Positions 38,301 through 46,355 of a DNA stretch of 64,000 nucleotides are shown here, piece by piece. A model generated the notes under the pieces. The model was not told the origin of the DNA. It ran no database searches and was given only the letters and a program-made list of their open reading frames with translations. Origin of the DNA: Paenibacillus fonticola DSM 21315 (GTDB lineage Bacteria > Bacillota > Bacilli > Paenibacillales > Paenibacillaceae); assembly GCF_000381905.1 (NCBI RefSeq), contig NZ_KB907266.1, forward strand, positions 48,683 through 112,682, written 5' to 3'. How positions within the stretch are numbered: position 1 is the first letter of the stretch; each line of letters begins with the position of its first letter. A program made the translations under genes and the position numbers.

Positions 38301-41300
38301 GCTTCGCCGAACCGTCATTGGGACCCAGAATATCCAGTCCGGTGCCTACAAACGTATATTCCAGCGCAGCATCAGCGCCTTGGCTGGTGGAAAGAGAGCG
38401 TTGATAATGGAACATGCCTTGGCCGTTGTTATGTGCCCACGAACCGCTGTAAACGAGTTTAGTCTTGGGAACGGGGGCCAGGTCGTGCATTTCCAGATCA
38501 TCAAGCGCCTCGGAATAGTACGGCGCGTATCCTTCCACCGTTTCTACCAGCAAATTATCAAAACGAACGTGATAGTATCCGCTGCCAAGATCCACCCGGC
38601 CGGACAACTTGGGATTCGGATCGGTGTAGGAGGCAAGCTCTACGCCGTCAAGGTAGGCTGTCACCTGACTGCCCGCCACTTGAATGGCAATGTTATGCCA
38701 TGCGTTATAAGCGTTGTCAAAGCCATCGATCTTCACGCCGCCGGAACCAGTCACGACATTCCCGTTTGCCACAGAACGGTTGTCGGCCTGCAGCTGCCAG
38801 CCGCCGTCGAACCAGAATTTCAGCACATATGGCGTACCATTGATGGTGTGGGAGCTGCCTCCGCCCTGATACCGGGCGCCAATCGCGGCGTAATTTGCGC
38901 CGCCCTGGGTATTGTTCGTTTCGAACGAAACGTCGACACTGGCCTTATAGTTGGTCCACCGATAGTCGCCGATGGCTGTGACGGGCTCACCGTTGTTCCA
39001 CGTACCGCCAAGCCCCATAAGCGCCCGGTCTAACTGCTGGCGCAAAACATAATTACCGGTTTGATCGTCCAAATACGCCTCGAAGGTACCGTTGCGGTCA
39101 TGGGTATAGCGGGGGATTGCTCCTTTTGGACCGCCGCGGGATTCAATATAGCTTTGGGTGCCCGTAATTTGGCCGCTTGCTCCGATTACTGGAACCGACT
39201 TGCCGGAATAGTCAAAATCGTCCGCGTAAAGAATACGGTCCCCGGTATTCCGAACCGATCCGGTCGCATCGGTGTCGAGCACGGTGCGCTGGCCCTCAAC
39301 GGGGAGCGGTGTATGATATACATTGTTCCCGCTGTTTTCCAATGTCGTTACGGTCACGATCGAATAAGGTTTTACAAGCACGGTGTAAATCCCGCCTCCA
39401 TCGGCAGAAACTTTCCCGCGATATTGCATGTAGCTGCTGTTGAAGGCTTCTCCCTTGTCGGCTGCGCGGGTTTCCCATACTTCCAGGGAAGGATTACCCG
39501 TGTATGCCATATTGACTGTTTGGAACTTGTAGGTTCTCTCATACTCGCTGTCATTTACAATAACGGTTGAAAAATCGCTTTTGTCGGGAGCTGCGAGCGT
39601 CATGTAGCTTGGGGTGCCGTTTCGTCCGCTGACCGGATTGGTTCCTGTTGCACCGGTGTAGCTGGCTTGCGGAACCGCTCTCCATATTCCCTCGTCATTA
39701 TTGCCGTTCTCCCAGCCGACCTTCGCGAACCAACTAAAATGCCGCAGGACGAGAAGGCCTGCGTCATAATGAATCCAGCCCGACCAAGGGTCGCGCGCAC
39801 TGATCAATTCTTTGAAGGAATATTGACCGCCTTCGTAGAAGGAGCCGATGGCTGGCTGATAAACAAAATGCGTCCGGCGGGAATTGACAAACCCCTTGAT
39901 AATGGTATTGCCCATTTCCAGTGCGCTGCCTGTTCCGCCTATGCCGGTGCCTGCCGCTGCAGGATTCTTCATGTTGTTGTTGGGACGGAAGGAAGAGTTG
40001 CTGAAGGTGGCCTGCGCCTCGCTGTTCCATACCTCAACGTCGAATTGCTCTGCAAGCCGCTTGAAATTGCCCGCGCTGTCATCGTCGGTGTTGTAGTGGT
40101 ATGCGGCGACCGATACCGCGTCTCGCAGAGAGGCGTCGCTCACCATGCTGCCGCCGAAGGAGCCGATTCCGACTTCATCGGAAATGACAACCTCGATGCT
40201 GTGGTAAAGCGCTTTCTCTTCTTCGCTCGTAAAGCCTGTGTTATCCGTTCTGACCTGCCAGGCATATTGTTTCGTCCACGTCAAATCCGGCGCATGCTCG
40301 TTTATATGGGGATTGACGTAATCGACCATATAGCCGTACTCGCGATAAGCGGCCAGAATGGTGTTTTTATACCAGGTATAGATTTTGTCGTTGTTGTCCG
40401 CCCAGGCGGGAGCGCTCCAGCGCAGGATGCTCACTTTGAGATTAGGGTTGACGGCCTTGGCGTCGGCTGCAAGCTGGAAGCCGGGATGCCGGGCAACGTT
40501 GGCGTCTTCATCGGCCGTACGCATCGTGGCCGGGTCTGGGCCGGTGGAGTTGTTGCGGTCGTTGCCCATCTCGATTTTGACATGCGTCATAATGGGGTTA
40601 TCCCCGCCGAACAGAATCTGCAGCAATTCCGCGTAAGCCTCGGGATGCTCAGCCTTATAATCCATCAGCAGAGCACTAGTGCTGTTGGCGCTCAGTACGC
40701 CAAATCCCTTGAATGTGAGGCCGTTGACATTGCCGGCTTTGATATCGTTGCCGTCCAGCAATACCTTGACCGCAGAAGCTGCATTTTGCCGAGCGTCTTC
40801 GATCATTCCTTTGATCCCGCCCTCGGCAATGGCGAACCAGCTCAAGATCGGTTTTTCGCCAGACACATAAGTGTAGGTCAACGTCATGGGAACGCTGGTG
40901 TCAATGTCCCCGGGTATCGTAAATTCGCTAGAAATGAACTGGGTCGCATTGGTATTGAACTGATCAAGATGAATGGTCTGCGTACCGCCGCTAATATTCT
41001 GATACTCGATGCTGGGCCGCATCACCCGGGAGCGGCTGCCGTACCAATCGTGAAAGCCGCTGCTGAGCGTATATGTTCCGGCTTCCAGGGCCTTTAGCTG
41101 ATAAATGATATGATCGCCCGCAGCCCGCAGCCCGACAACCCATATCGACGAATCGGCAGCGGGGTCCGTATGCCCCCCGTCCTTGGAGTTCTTCACCTTA
41201 TGTATCGAATCGTTGAATCCCCAGTCGTTGGTTCCGTCAAACTTCTGGTCCGGCAGCTGGTTGAGCAAATGTCCGCCGGTCAGCTCCTTGACCGCATCGT

Positions 41301-41700
41301 ACAACGGCGAGGAACTAGGGACGTTGCCAACGGAATCGCCGCCCCGGCCGCTATCCACGAAATAAACCAAAGGATGGCTTGAGGGCGGAATAACCTCCAC
41401 ATTGGCCACGACCGCCTTGCCTCCCGCCGTACCGGTAACCGTCACGGTATCGTAAGGCACGCCAAAGGTATCCTCGCCGATATTCCAGGTCACAGGCGCG
41501 CTCTGGCCGTCCACTTCCATGTTGTCAGGCAAAGTCGTTTCCGCCGTTGTCTTCGCCCCCATATAGGCGGCTGCATGGACGGTATTCACGCTATCGGCGA
41601 ATACGTTAGATAGGCCGATTGGAGGAAACAATCCAAACAACAGCATCCCAGTCATAGCTACGGAGCATATCCTGTTTCTAACGGTATGCTTTCTGCTCAT
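35344..41700 (-). CDS. Giant secreted S-layer-anchored glycosidase, GH59 (galactosylceramidase-like) core
   Basis: 2118 residues; ATG at 41700 after AAAGGAGG. Order: signal peptide (to about 36); bacterial Ig-like domain (about 38-103); carbohydrate-binding-like module (about 105-305); a clan A TIM barrel of GH59 type (about 325-690) with LLMDYKAEHPEAYAELLQIL and HVKIEMGNDRNNSTGPDP; beta-sandwich and lectin-like domain (to about 1190); FIVAR-like helices (about 1193-1265); a second Ig domain and second copy of the binding module (about 1280-1533); two DUF5011-type Ig repeats (about 1547-1720); Pro/Ser linker; an unknown domain; and three SLH repeats (about 1943-2117). Putative acid/base Glu is in NPHINEHAPD (about 466) and nucleophile Glu in VWNSEAQ (about 557), matching GH59 positions. 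It likely acts on galactosyl or related glycans at the cell surface; substrate unproven. Confidence 0.88.
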   Translation of the reverse strand: MSRKHTVRNRICSVAMTGMLLFGLFPPIGLSNVFADSVNTVHAAAYMGAKTTAETTLPDNMEVDGQSAPVTWNIGEDTFGVPYDTVTVTGTAGGKAVVANVEVIPPSSHPLVYFVDSGRGGDSVGNVPSSSPLYDAVKELTGGHLLNQLPDQKFDGTNDWGFNDSIHKVKNSKDGGHTDPAADSSIWVVGLRAAGDHIIYQLKALEAGTYTLSSGFHDWYGSRSRVMRPSIEYQNISGGTQTIHLDQFNTNATQFISSEFTIPGDIDTSVPMTLTYTYVSGEKPILSWFAIAEGGIKGMIEDARQNAASAVKVLLDGNDIKAGNVNGLTFKGFGVLSANSTSALLMDYKAEHPEAYAELLQILFGGDNPIMTHVKIEMGNDRNNSTGPDPATMRTADEDANVARHPGFQLAADAKAVNPNLKVSILRWSAPAWADNNDKIYTWYKNTILAAYREYGYMVDYVNPHINEHAPDLTWTKQYAWQVRTDNTGFTSEEEKALYHSIEVVISDEVGIGSFGGSMVSDASLRDAVSVAAYHYNTDDDSAGNFKRLAEQFDVEVWNSEAQATFSNSSFRPNNNMKNPAAAGTGIGGTGSALEMGNTIIKGFVNSRRTHFVYQPAIGSFYEGGQYSFKELISARDPWSGWIHYDAGLLVLRHFSWFAKVGWENGNNDEGIWRAVPQASYTGATGTNPVSGRNGTPSYMTLAAPDKSDFSTVIVNDSEYERTYKFQTVNMAYTGNPSLEVWETRAADKGEAFNSSYMQYRGKVSADGGGIYTVLVKPYSIVTVTTLENSGNNVYHTPLPVEGQRTVLDTDATGSVRNTGDRILYADDFDYSGKSVPVIGASGQITGTQSYIESRGGPKGAIPRYTHDRNGTFEAYLDDQTGNYVLRQQLDRALMGLGGTWNNGEPVTAIGDYRWTNYKASVDVSFETNNTQGGANYAAIGARYQGGGSSHTINGTPYVLKFWFDGGWQLQADNRSVANGNVVTGSGGVKIDGFDNAYNAWHNIAIQVAGSQVTAYLDGVELASYTDPNPKLSGRVDLGSGYYHVRFDNLLVETVEGYAPYYSEALDDLEMHDLAPVPKTKLVYSGSWAHNNGQGMFHYQRSLSTSQGADAALEYTFVGTGLDILGPNDGSAKLEVTVDGQIVMPSASTLASKELYQTFTLRGLSYEEHTVQIKVLSGTLVVDAIAVISGEVQGAPDTADLQDAVAAAQSINRLDEFRDSDWQLFEAARNAALAALANPVSFRLDQEGAEQLASRLIFAQNQLFTGDIRELSSPHYAAAYAGSPPKLPEMVEATREDGTTTLVTVNWQLNNVSFDTAYETVAVTGTYGSLTTVCYVEVVPKDILYFADLNATAIGLTAGHTSSDTLGYDSPAYSAVAALADAAGKPLLNDAPDRIYNSVKGWGHGGYNASGTPSVFYKGIVSGPYSKQSTTGVYTTDQIGAALTYTFDNLPAGEYMLTLGTYSWWSAYSRTEEVYLEYDNKSMLVDTITLDNNSFDTVKEYTFSMAEAGSLTLKLVAAQSNQSPMLSFVGVAPAKIPEADLTKPIITLLGEPVVHLPAGAGYTDAGATAMDDRDGDITDRIVTTVTSSVYGLTAIDTSIPDVYTIRYNVSDDAGNAANEVTRTVIVTEGVEADVTKPIINLLGEPVVRLAVGAGYTDAGATAIDDRDGDISGRIVTTVTSGVYGETKLNTSKAGAYTFHYNVNDAAGNAADEVTRTVIVYNKDRDDTAMAPSSNAPSAPAVPKSPTKPEIPSNTLVLGADDLRDAVDGTVIIRISENQDTVILPGNIAEVLGDNRLRFAGPKMTIEFPAESLKSIQAVVPGDAAEEAQIHFLMRLVPKDEAARLVRNSAANLTAQLMAASDMYNFSMYFVGADGTSVPLTAFTKPLTMAFQVDPNAAPDLLGIYFIAADGILEHMGGTLADGIITAKLLHLGNYTVLEYNKTFVDVGENHWAIQAIKRMAAKHIIAGVGDTRFDPQRNVTRAEFAAMLTRALGLTTAAPLTFTDVSPDEWYAEAIARASSAGIVQGRDSSTFAPNAVITREEMAVMIVRAYKHLHGAETTAANPSSFSDNDRIGAWAQDAVGTAQAMNLIRGRVNNEFVPKAPMTRAESVQVISKILN

Positions 41701-41888
41701 TCATACATCCTCCTTTTGATACAAACTACAGCTATCGGTATAGGCGGGACACATCTATGAACCGCCATCAAGAGTAACCTCGTCCGAAGGCCGGATTCGA
41801 CTCGACTTCCCAGGTGGATCGACCCGATTTATTTTCGGTTTTTTCCTTGGATGCACACCTCCTCTCAATGCTGGTATCGCACCTTTTT

Positions 41889-41927
41889 GTGAAAGCGTTT
41901 TCTTAAAACTAATTAGCTGTTATACCA
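41889..41927 (-). promoter_or_regulatory. Candidate promoter and CcpA cre site of the GH59-like gene
   Basis: TGAAAGCGTTTTCT (41890-41903) fits the catabolite-responsive element pattern. On the minus strand an extended -10 (TGG then TATAAC, 41927-41919) would start transcription near 41912, so the cre lies just downstream, a common repression position. The -35 (TTACAT) is weak. Confidence 0.65.
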
Positions 41928-42113
41928 TACGCAAGATTTCTATGTAACTTCAGCGAATCATGATCCCTGGAAAGAAAAAACGAAAATTTCGAATAAGAAT
42001 ATGCAATTTTATTTGCTCCTGAAGCAATCACATGATACCATGAGCTGTTTAATTTGCCCAGCATGCGCTCACACTAAATGATGACAAGACGGTAAAAGTC
42101 AGATTTAAGCGGT
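41928..42113. other. AT-rich spacer between the GH59-like gene and znuA, no gene seen
   Basis: The full divergent gap is 41701-42190. It holds the GH59-like gene's ribosome site, the cre site and the znuA promoter; between them only AT-rich sequence without open frames, repeats or obvious RNA structure. Confidence 0.6.
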
Positions 42114-42168
42114 TGACAATCGTTTTATATTGACCCTATAATCCTCTTAGTAATAATTACGATTAAGA
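42114..42168 (+). promoter_or_regulatory. znuA promoter with a Zur box
   Basis: TTGACA (42114-42119), 18-bp spacer, TATAAT (42138-42143): a near-consensus sigma-A promoter. Just downstream GTAAT-A-ATTAC (42151-42161), flanked by TTA and GATTAA, matches the Bacillus Zur operator core. Binding there would block initiation when zinc is plentiful. Confidence 0.88.
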
Positions 42169-42190
42169 ATGACTAGGAAGGAAGATCATA

Positions 42191-43204
42191 ATGGCTTCAT
42201 ATTTGAAGATATATAAAGGCTGGAAGGTGGCCCTGCTGCTGCTTGCAGCAGCTCTGATGCTGGCCGGCTGCGGAAGCGGCAATAGCGAAAACAAGGTCGT
42301 TGCGGGTAAAGTCAACGTTGTAACGAGCTTCTATCCTCTCTATGAATTTGCAAAAGAGATTGGCGGGGAGGAAGCAAATGTCATCAATTTGCTGCCCGTA
42401 GGCGTCGAGCCTCACGATTGGACGCCGCGCAGCCAGGAAATCCTCAACACCTCCAAAGCACAGCTGTTCTTATACAACGGAGCGGGGCTTGAAGGATGGC
42501 TGGACAGCTTCCTTAAAGGATTGGGGAGCGATTCCCAGGTAAAGACAGTTGAAGTCAGCCAGGGGATTGCCCTGATCGCAAGCGATGAAGAAGACGGACA
42601 TCAGCATGGCGCGGAAAACGAAGAACATCATGAGGACGATGGACATGGGCATGCTGAAAATGATCACGGTCATGACCACGGCCACATTGACCCGCATACA
42701 TGGGTAAGCCCAAAATCGGCGATGATCATGGCTGAAAATATCAAAAACAGCTTTATCGAGGTCGATCCTGCTCATCGTGAGCAGTACGAAGCCCGCTATG
42801 AACAGCTGCATGCCCGTCTGCAGCAGCTAGACGCGAAGTTTACGGAGGAGCTGTCGAAGACGAACCGGAAAGAGATCGTCGTATCCCATCAATCGTTCGG
42901 CTACCTGTGCCGGGATTACGGGCTGACTCAGCATTCGATCATGGGTCTGACGCCGGAAGCGGAGCCGAAAGCCCAGGATTTGATCAATTTATCCAAGCTG
43001 GTAAAGGAAGAGGGTATTCAATATATCTTTTTCGAGGAGCTTGTGTCTGATAAGCTTGTGAACACGCTGGCCTCGGAAGCGGGCGTGAAAACCTTGGTGC
43101 TTAACCCTGTCGAAGGCTTGACGAAGCAGCAGGAGCAGGCGGGGGAAAATTACTTTACATTGATGGAGAAAAATTTGCAAAATCTCGTTCTCGCTTTACA
43201 ATAA
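42191..43204 (+). CDS. znuA: Zinc ABC transporter, substrate-binding lipoprotein
   Basis: 337 residues, ribosome site AAGGAAG. Lipobox LMLAGC with Cys 27. It belongs to the cluster A-I metal-binding proteins (VVTSFYPLYEFAKEIGGEEANVINLLPVGVEPHDWTP). A long His/Asp/Glu-rich loop (about residues 131-163: GHQHGAENEEHHEDDGHGHAEND and on) is the zinc-capturing segment of ZnuA/AdcA. Likely metal ligands are His in EPHDW, HIDPHTW, VVSHQSFGYL and a late Glu/Asp. It is the first gene of znuACB and controlled by the Zur box upstream. Confidence 0.94.
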   Translation: MASYLKIYKGWKVALLLLAAALMLAGCGSGNSENKVVAGKVNVVTSFYPLYEFAKEIGGEEANVINLLPVGVEPHDWTPRSQEILNTSKAQLFLYNGAGLEGWLDSFLKGLGSDSQVKTVEVSQGIALIASDEEDGHQHGAENEEHHEDDGHGHAENDHGHDHGHIDPHTWVSPKSAMIMAENIKNSFIEVDPAHREQYEARYEQLHARLQQLDAKFTEELSKTNRKEIVVSHQSFGYLCRDYGLTQHSIMGLTPEAEPKAQDLINLSKLVKEEGIQYIFFEELVSDKLVNTLASEAGVKTLVLNPVEGLTKQQEQAGENYFTLMEKNLQNLVLALQ

Positions 43205-43235
43205 AGAGAGACATTCCAGCGGAAGGACGGTCAGG

Positions 43236-43997
43236 ATGAAACCGGACAATTTAGCAACAACGGCAACAGTTTGCCATGATAACATTATTGAACTTGCCAG
43301 CGTTTCCTTCGGGTATAAGGACAAGAAGGTGATTTCGAACTTCAGCTTCACGGTGAAAGAACGGGACTTCGTCGGGGTCATCGGCTCCAACGGAGCCGGC
43401 AAGACGACCCTGCTGCGGATGATGGTCGGGCTGCTGTCGCCGGCTGACGGGGAAATCAGACTGTTCGGGCAGCCGATTCGGCGTTTTCGCGATTGGGACC
43501 GGATCGGGTATGTGCCGCAAAAAAATTCATTTAACCCGCTATTCCCGGCAACTGTAAAAGAAGTCGTCATGTCCGGGTTGTATAACAATAAGAAGCTGTT
43601 TCGCCGCATCGGCAAGGCGGAGCTGGCAAAATGCCATGATGCGCTGGAGGTTATGCGCATTACAGACATCGCGGACAAAAGGATCGGGGAGCTGTCGGGC
43701 GGACAGCAGCAGCGTGTTTTTTTAGCCCGCGCTTTAATTAATAAGCCGGATCTGCTCATTTTGGACGAGCCTACGGTGGGGATTGACGCGCAGACGCAGG
43801 AAGATTTTTTTGAAATGATCTTTCATATGCACGCGCATCATCATATGACGTTTTTAATGGTATCGCACGATGTGGAAATGATTGAGGAGAATTTGGGCAA
43901 TGAGCCGCTTGACCGCTGCGGAGCGATCAAGTTCTATGTAAAGCATTCCCATGACCAGGATTGTTCGATCTCCGATCTTCAACACTCCATTCAATAG
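43236..43997 (+). CDS. znuC: Zinc ABC transporter, ATP-binding protein
   Basis: 253 residues. Walker A GSNGAGKTTLLRM, signature ELSGGQQQRVFLARAL, Walker B PDLLILDEPTVGID and switch His in FLMVSHDVEM are all present. The ribosome site is GGAAGGAC-type. A His-rich patch (FHMHAHHHMT) and a C-terminal Cys/His-containing tail (CGAIKFYVKHSHDQDC) are seen in zinc-type ATPases. It energises uptake with ZnuB. It starts 31 bp after znuA. Confidence 0.94.
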   Translation: MKPDNLATTATVCHDNIIELASVSFGYKDKKVISNFSFTVKERDFVGVIGSNGAGKTTLLRMMVGLLSPADGEIRLFGQPIRRFRDWDRIGYVPQKNSFNPLFPATVKEVVMSGLYNNKKLFRRIGKAELAKCHDALEVMRITDIADKRIGELSGGQQQRVFLARALINKPDLLILDEPTVGIDAQTQEDFFEMIFHMHAHHHMTFLMVSHDVEMIEENLGNEPLDRCGAIKFYVKHSHDQDCSISDLQHSIQ

Positions 43998-44008
43998 ATA
44001 ACGAAGCC

Positions 44009-44067
44009 AGTTTTGCTAAAGCAAAACTCAGTCTATGCTTACGAAGTAAGTTTTGCTCCGCAAAACT
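44009..44067. repeat. REP-like double palindrome between znuC and znuB
   Basis: AGTTTTGCTAAAGCAAAACT (44009-44028) and AGTTTTGCTCCGCAAAACT (44049-44067) are two palindromes sharing the arm AGTTTTGC, separated by TATGCTTACGAAGTA. This looks like a dispersed intergenic repeat; no other copy was noticed in the window. Confidence 0.8.
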
Positions 44068-44084
44068 CTTAGGAGATGTGAAAC

Positions 44085-44879
44085 TTGGAAATATTAACGG
44101 CAGAATTTTTTCAAAGAGCGCTGATAGGAGGGCTGCTCATCGGCATCACGGCCCCCCTGATCGGTATTTTTTTAGTGCTGCGCCGCTTGTCGATGATCGG
44201 GGACACACTGGCCCATGTGACCATCGCAGGCGTGGCCCTCGGTTTTCTCATCCATGCCAATCCGATTTGGGTCGGGCTGGCTTTTGCCCTGTTGGCCTCC
44301 TTCGCGATTGAGAAGCTGCGTAAAGCGTATAAAGCCTATGCCGAGCTGTCGATTGCGATCATCATGTCTGGAGGGGTGGCACTTGCCTCGCTGTTCTTTA
44401 CGCTCGGAATAGGGTACAATACGGATGTATTGTTTGGCAGCATTTACACTTTAAGCAGGGAAGATTTATATATTGTTGGCGCCGTTACGGTTGTCGTTAT
44501 CGCGATAGTCGCTGTGCTTTTCAAGGAGTTCTTTTTGCTGACCTTTGAGGAGGACGCCGCTGCGGTAAGCGGATTGCCAATTAAGCTGTTTAATTTACTG
44601 ATTACAGTGTTGACAGCACTCGTCATCAGCACGGCAATTAAAATCGTCGGTGCTCTGCTCGTCTCCGCGCTGATCACGATTCCTGCCGCATGCAGCTTGC
44701 TGATGGCCAGAAGCTTTAAGACCTCAGTCATATTCTCGGTAATTATTGCAGAAATAGCTGTCGTCGCAGGGTTAGTGATGGCTGGCATTTGGAATTTGGC
44801 TCCAGGTGCAACGATTGTATTGCTTCTCATCGCGATGCTGATTGTCACGCTGGCTGGCAAAAGAGGGCTTGCAGCTTAA
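44085..44879 (+). CDS. znuB: Zinc ABC transporter, permease
   Basis: 264 residues from TTG 44085, nine bases after AGGAG. About eight hydrophobic segments of the ABC-3 permease family, opening with FFQRALIGGLLIGITAPLIGIFLVLRRLSMIGDTLAHVTIAGVALG, which is the diagnostic family stretch. It completes the ZnuABC importer. The 87-bp gap to znuC holds a palindromic repeat that may tune transcript stability; otherwise the genes form one operon. Confidence 0.94.
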   Translation: MEILTAEFFQRALIGGLLIGITAPLIGIFLVLRRLSMIGDTLAHVTIAGVALGFLIHANPIWVGLAFALLASFAIEKLRKAYKAYAELSIAIIMSGGVALASLFFTLGIGYNTDVLFGSIYTLSREDLYIVGAVTVVVIAIVAVLFKEFFLLTFEEDAAAVSGLPIKLFNLLITVLTALVISTAIKIVGALLVSALITIPAACSLLMARSFKTSVIFSVIIAEIAVVAGLVMAGIWNLAPGATIVLLLIAMLIVTLAGKRGLAA

Positions 44880-44950
44880 TGCAATGTTCAGCCTCCGCGT
44901 CGTTACATAACAGTCAGCATCAGTCTCGACATGAATGTTAGGAGGTTGCA

Positions 44951-45664
44951 ATGGCTGATATAAATGAATTAGTAGCTTTCGGGGCGGGGGTTGCCTCGTT
45001 TGTCTCTCCTTGCGCTCTGCCGCTGTACCCATCTTATTTATCCTATATTACCGGCATGTCCGTTCAGACGCTAAGGGCCGAGCAAAATAAGCGGGAAGTC
45101 CGCTTCAAAACATTGACGCATACGCTCGCATTCATATTAGGCTTCTCCGTCGTGTTTTACACGCTTGGCTTCGGCGCTGGATTGTTCGGGGAATTTTTCA
45201 TCAGTTACCGCGATCTGATCCGTCAGATTTCCGCCATTTTAATCATCTTAATGGGACTGTTTCTGCTCGGTATTTTCAAGCCGCAGTTTTTGCTGAAGGA
45301 ACGCAAGATGAATTTAAATATGAAAAAAACCGGATATTTCGCCTCGTTTATTTTCGGAATCGGCTTTTCGGCCGGCTGGTCGCCTTGCGTTGGCCCGATT
45401 CTCGCAGCGATCATTTCGCTTGCTGTCACCGAACCAGGTGCCTGGTTGAGTCTGATCACGGCGTATACGCTTGGCTTTGCGCTTCCGTTCTTCGTACTGG
45501 CTTTCTTTGTTGGCTCCACGAAATGGATTACGCGCTACTCCGAAGTCATTATGAAAATCGGTGGCGGACTGATGCTGCTGATGGGGGTATTGCTCTTTAC
45601 GAACCAAATGGCGAGAATTACGATCTGGCTGCAGCAAATTACTCCCGAATGGCTCAAATTCTAA
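44951..45664 (+). CDS. ccdA: Cytochrome c biogenesis protein CcdA (thiol-disulfide transmembrane carrier)
   Basis: 237 residues with six hydrophobic helices. The two conserved redox cysteines are in FVSPCALPLYPSYLSYITG (helix 1) and AGWSPCVGPILAAI (helix 4). CcdA moves reducing power from cytosolic thioredoxin to outside thiol proteins, needed for cytochrome c maturation and, in spore formers, for spore synthesis. Ribosome site GGAGGT. It stands alone between znuB and mntR; no partner thioredoxin gene is adjacent. Confidence 0.93.
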   Translation: MADINELVAFGAGVASFVSPCALPLYPSYLSYITGMSVQTLRAEQNKREVRFKTLTHTLAFILGFSVVFYTLGFGAGLFGEFFISYRDLIRQISAILIILMGLFLLGIFKPQFLLKERKMNLNMKKTGYFASFIFGIGFSAGWSPCVGPILAAIISLAVTEPGAWLSLITAYTLGFALPFFVLAFFVGSTKWITRYSEVIMKIGGGLMLLMGVLLFTNQMARITIWLQQITPEWLKF

Positions 45665-45674
45665 ATTACGGTAA

Positions 45675-45705
45675 CTTGTCAACGGACAAGCACAACATGT
45701 ATCAT
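45675..45705 (+). promoter_or_regulatory. mntR promoter with an inverted repeat over the -35
   Basis: TTGTCA (45676-45681), 18-bp spacer, TATCAT (45700-45705). CTTGTC-AACG-GACAAG (45675-45690) is a perfect palindrome covering the -35 and could be an operator, though it does not resemble an MntR box. Confidence 0.55.
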
Positions 45706-45770
45706 AAAGTATAGTAGCGATGTTGCGCAGGATATAACCGCGTTCAACACATGGAAAAGAGGTTCGTTTG

Positions 45771-46196
45771 ATGCCAACACCTAGTATGGAGGATTATTTG
45801 GAGCGCATTTATAAATTGATTGATGAGAAGGGATATGCGCGTGTTTCCGATATTGCCGAAGGACTGGAAGTACATCCCTCTTCTGTCACGAAGATGATCC
45901 AGAAGCTGGATAAGGACGAGTATGTCATTTATGAGAAATATCGCGGCCTTGTGCTGACAAGCAAAGGAAAGAAGATAGGCAAGCGTCTTGTTGACCGGCA
46001 TCACTTGCTGGAGGAGTTTCTTGAAATAATCGGGGTCGATGAAGAGAACATTTATAAAGATGTAGAAGGGATCGAACATCATTTGAGCTGGGACTCAATT
46101 AATCAAATCGCCGCCTTGGTCGATTATTTCAAGCGGGATGACTCCAGAATTCAAGATCTTCGAGATGTAGAGAAAGAACTTTTGAACGAATCATAG
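45771..46196 (+). CDS. mntR: Manganese-dependent transcriptional repressor MntR (DtxR family)
   Basis: 141 residues from ATG 45771; an in-frame TTG at 45768 is less likely given AAAGAGG spacing. The N-terminal winged helix reads [36 protein letters not shown]. All six metal ligands known from Bacillus subtilis MntR fall at identical positions: Asp 8, Glu 11, His 77, Glu 99, Glu 102 and His 103. It represses manganese importers when Mn(II) is high. No mnt transporter gene is adjacent. Confidence 0.97.
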   Translation: MPTPSMEDYLERIYKLIDEKGYARVSDIAEGLEVHPSSVTKMIQKLDKDEYVIYEKYRGLVLTSKGKKIGKRLVDRHHLLEEFLEIIGVDEENIYKDVEGIEHHLSWDSINQIAALVDYFKRDDSRIQDLRDVEKELLNES

Positions 46197-46201
46197 TTAG
46201 C

Positions 46202-46234
46202 GCATCTGTCTTGAACGGGCAGATGCTTTTTTTT
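46202..46234 (+). terminator. Terminator after mntR
   Basis: GCATCTG pairs with CAGATGC, extended by one G-U pair, followed by eight T. Confidence 0.93.
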
Positions 46235-46355
46235 GTCCTCTAACCAGCTTTTGGAGCTTTTTTCCGACTGATTGCGCAACTCTTGGGGGGGACAAGGCGT
46301 TAGAGATAGAGAAGACGTTGAATCCGCACTAATATTATTGTTTTGGAGGTAACCG

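Noticed and set aside
39667..41097. 476-codon open frame antisense to the GH59-like gene
   Set aside because: Opposite-strand shadow without domain motifs or ribosome site; the minus-strand protein has clear domains throughout.
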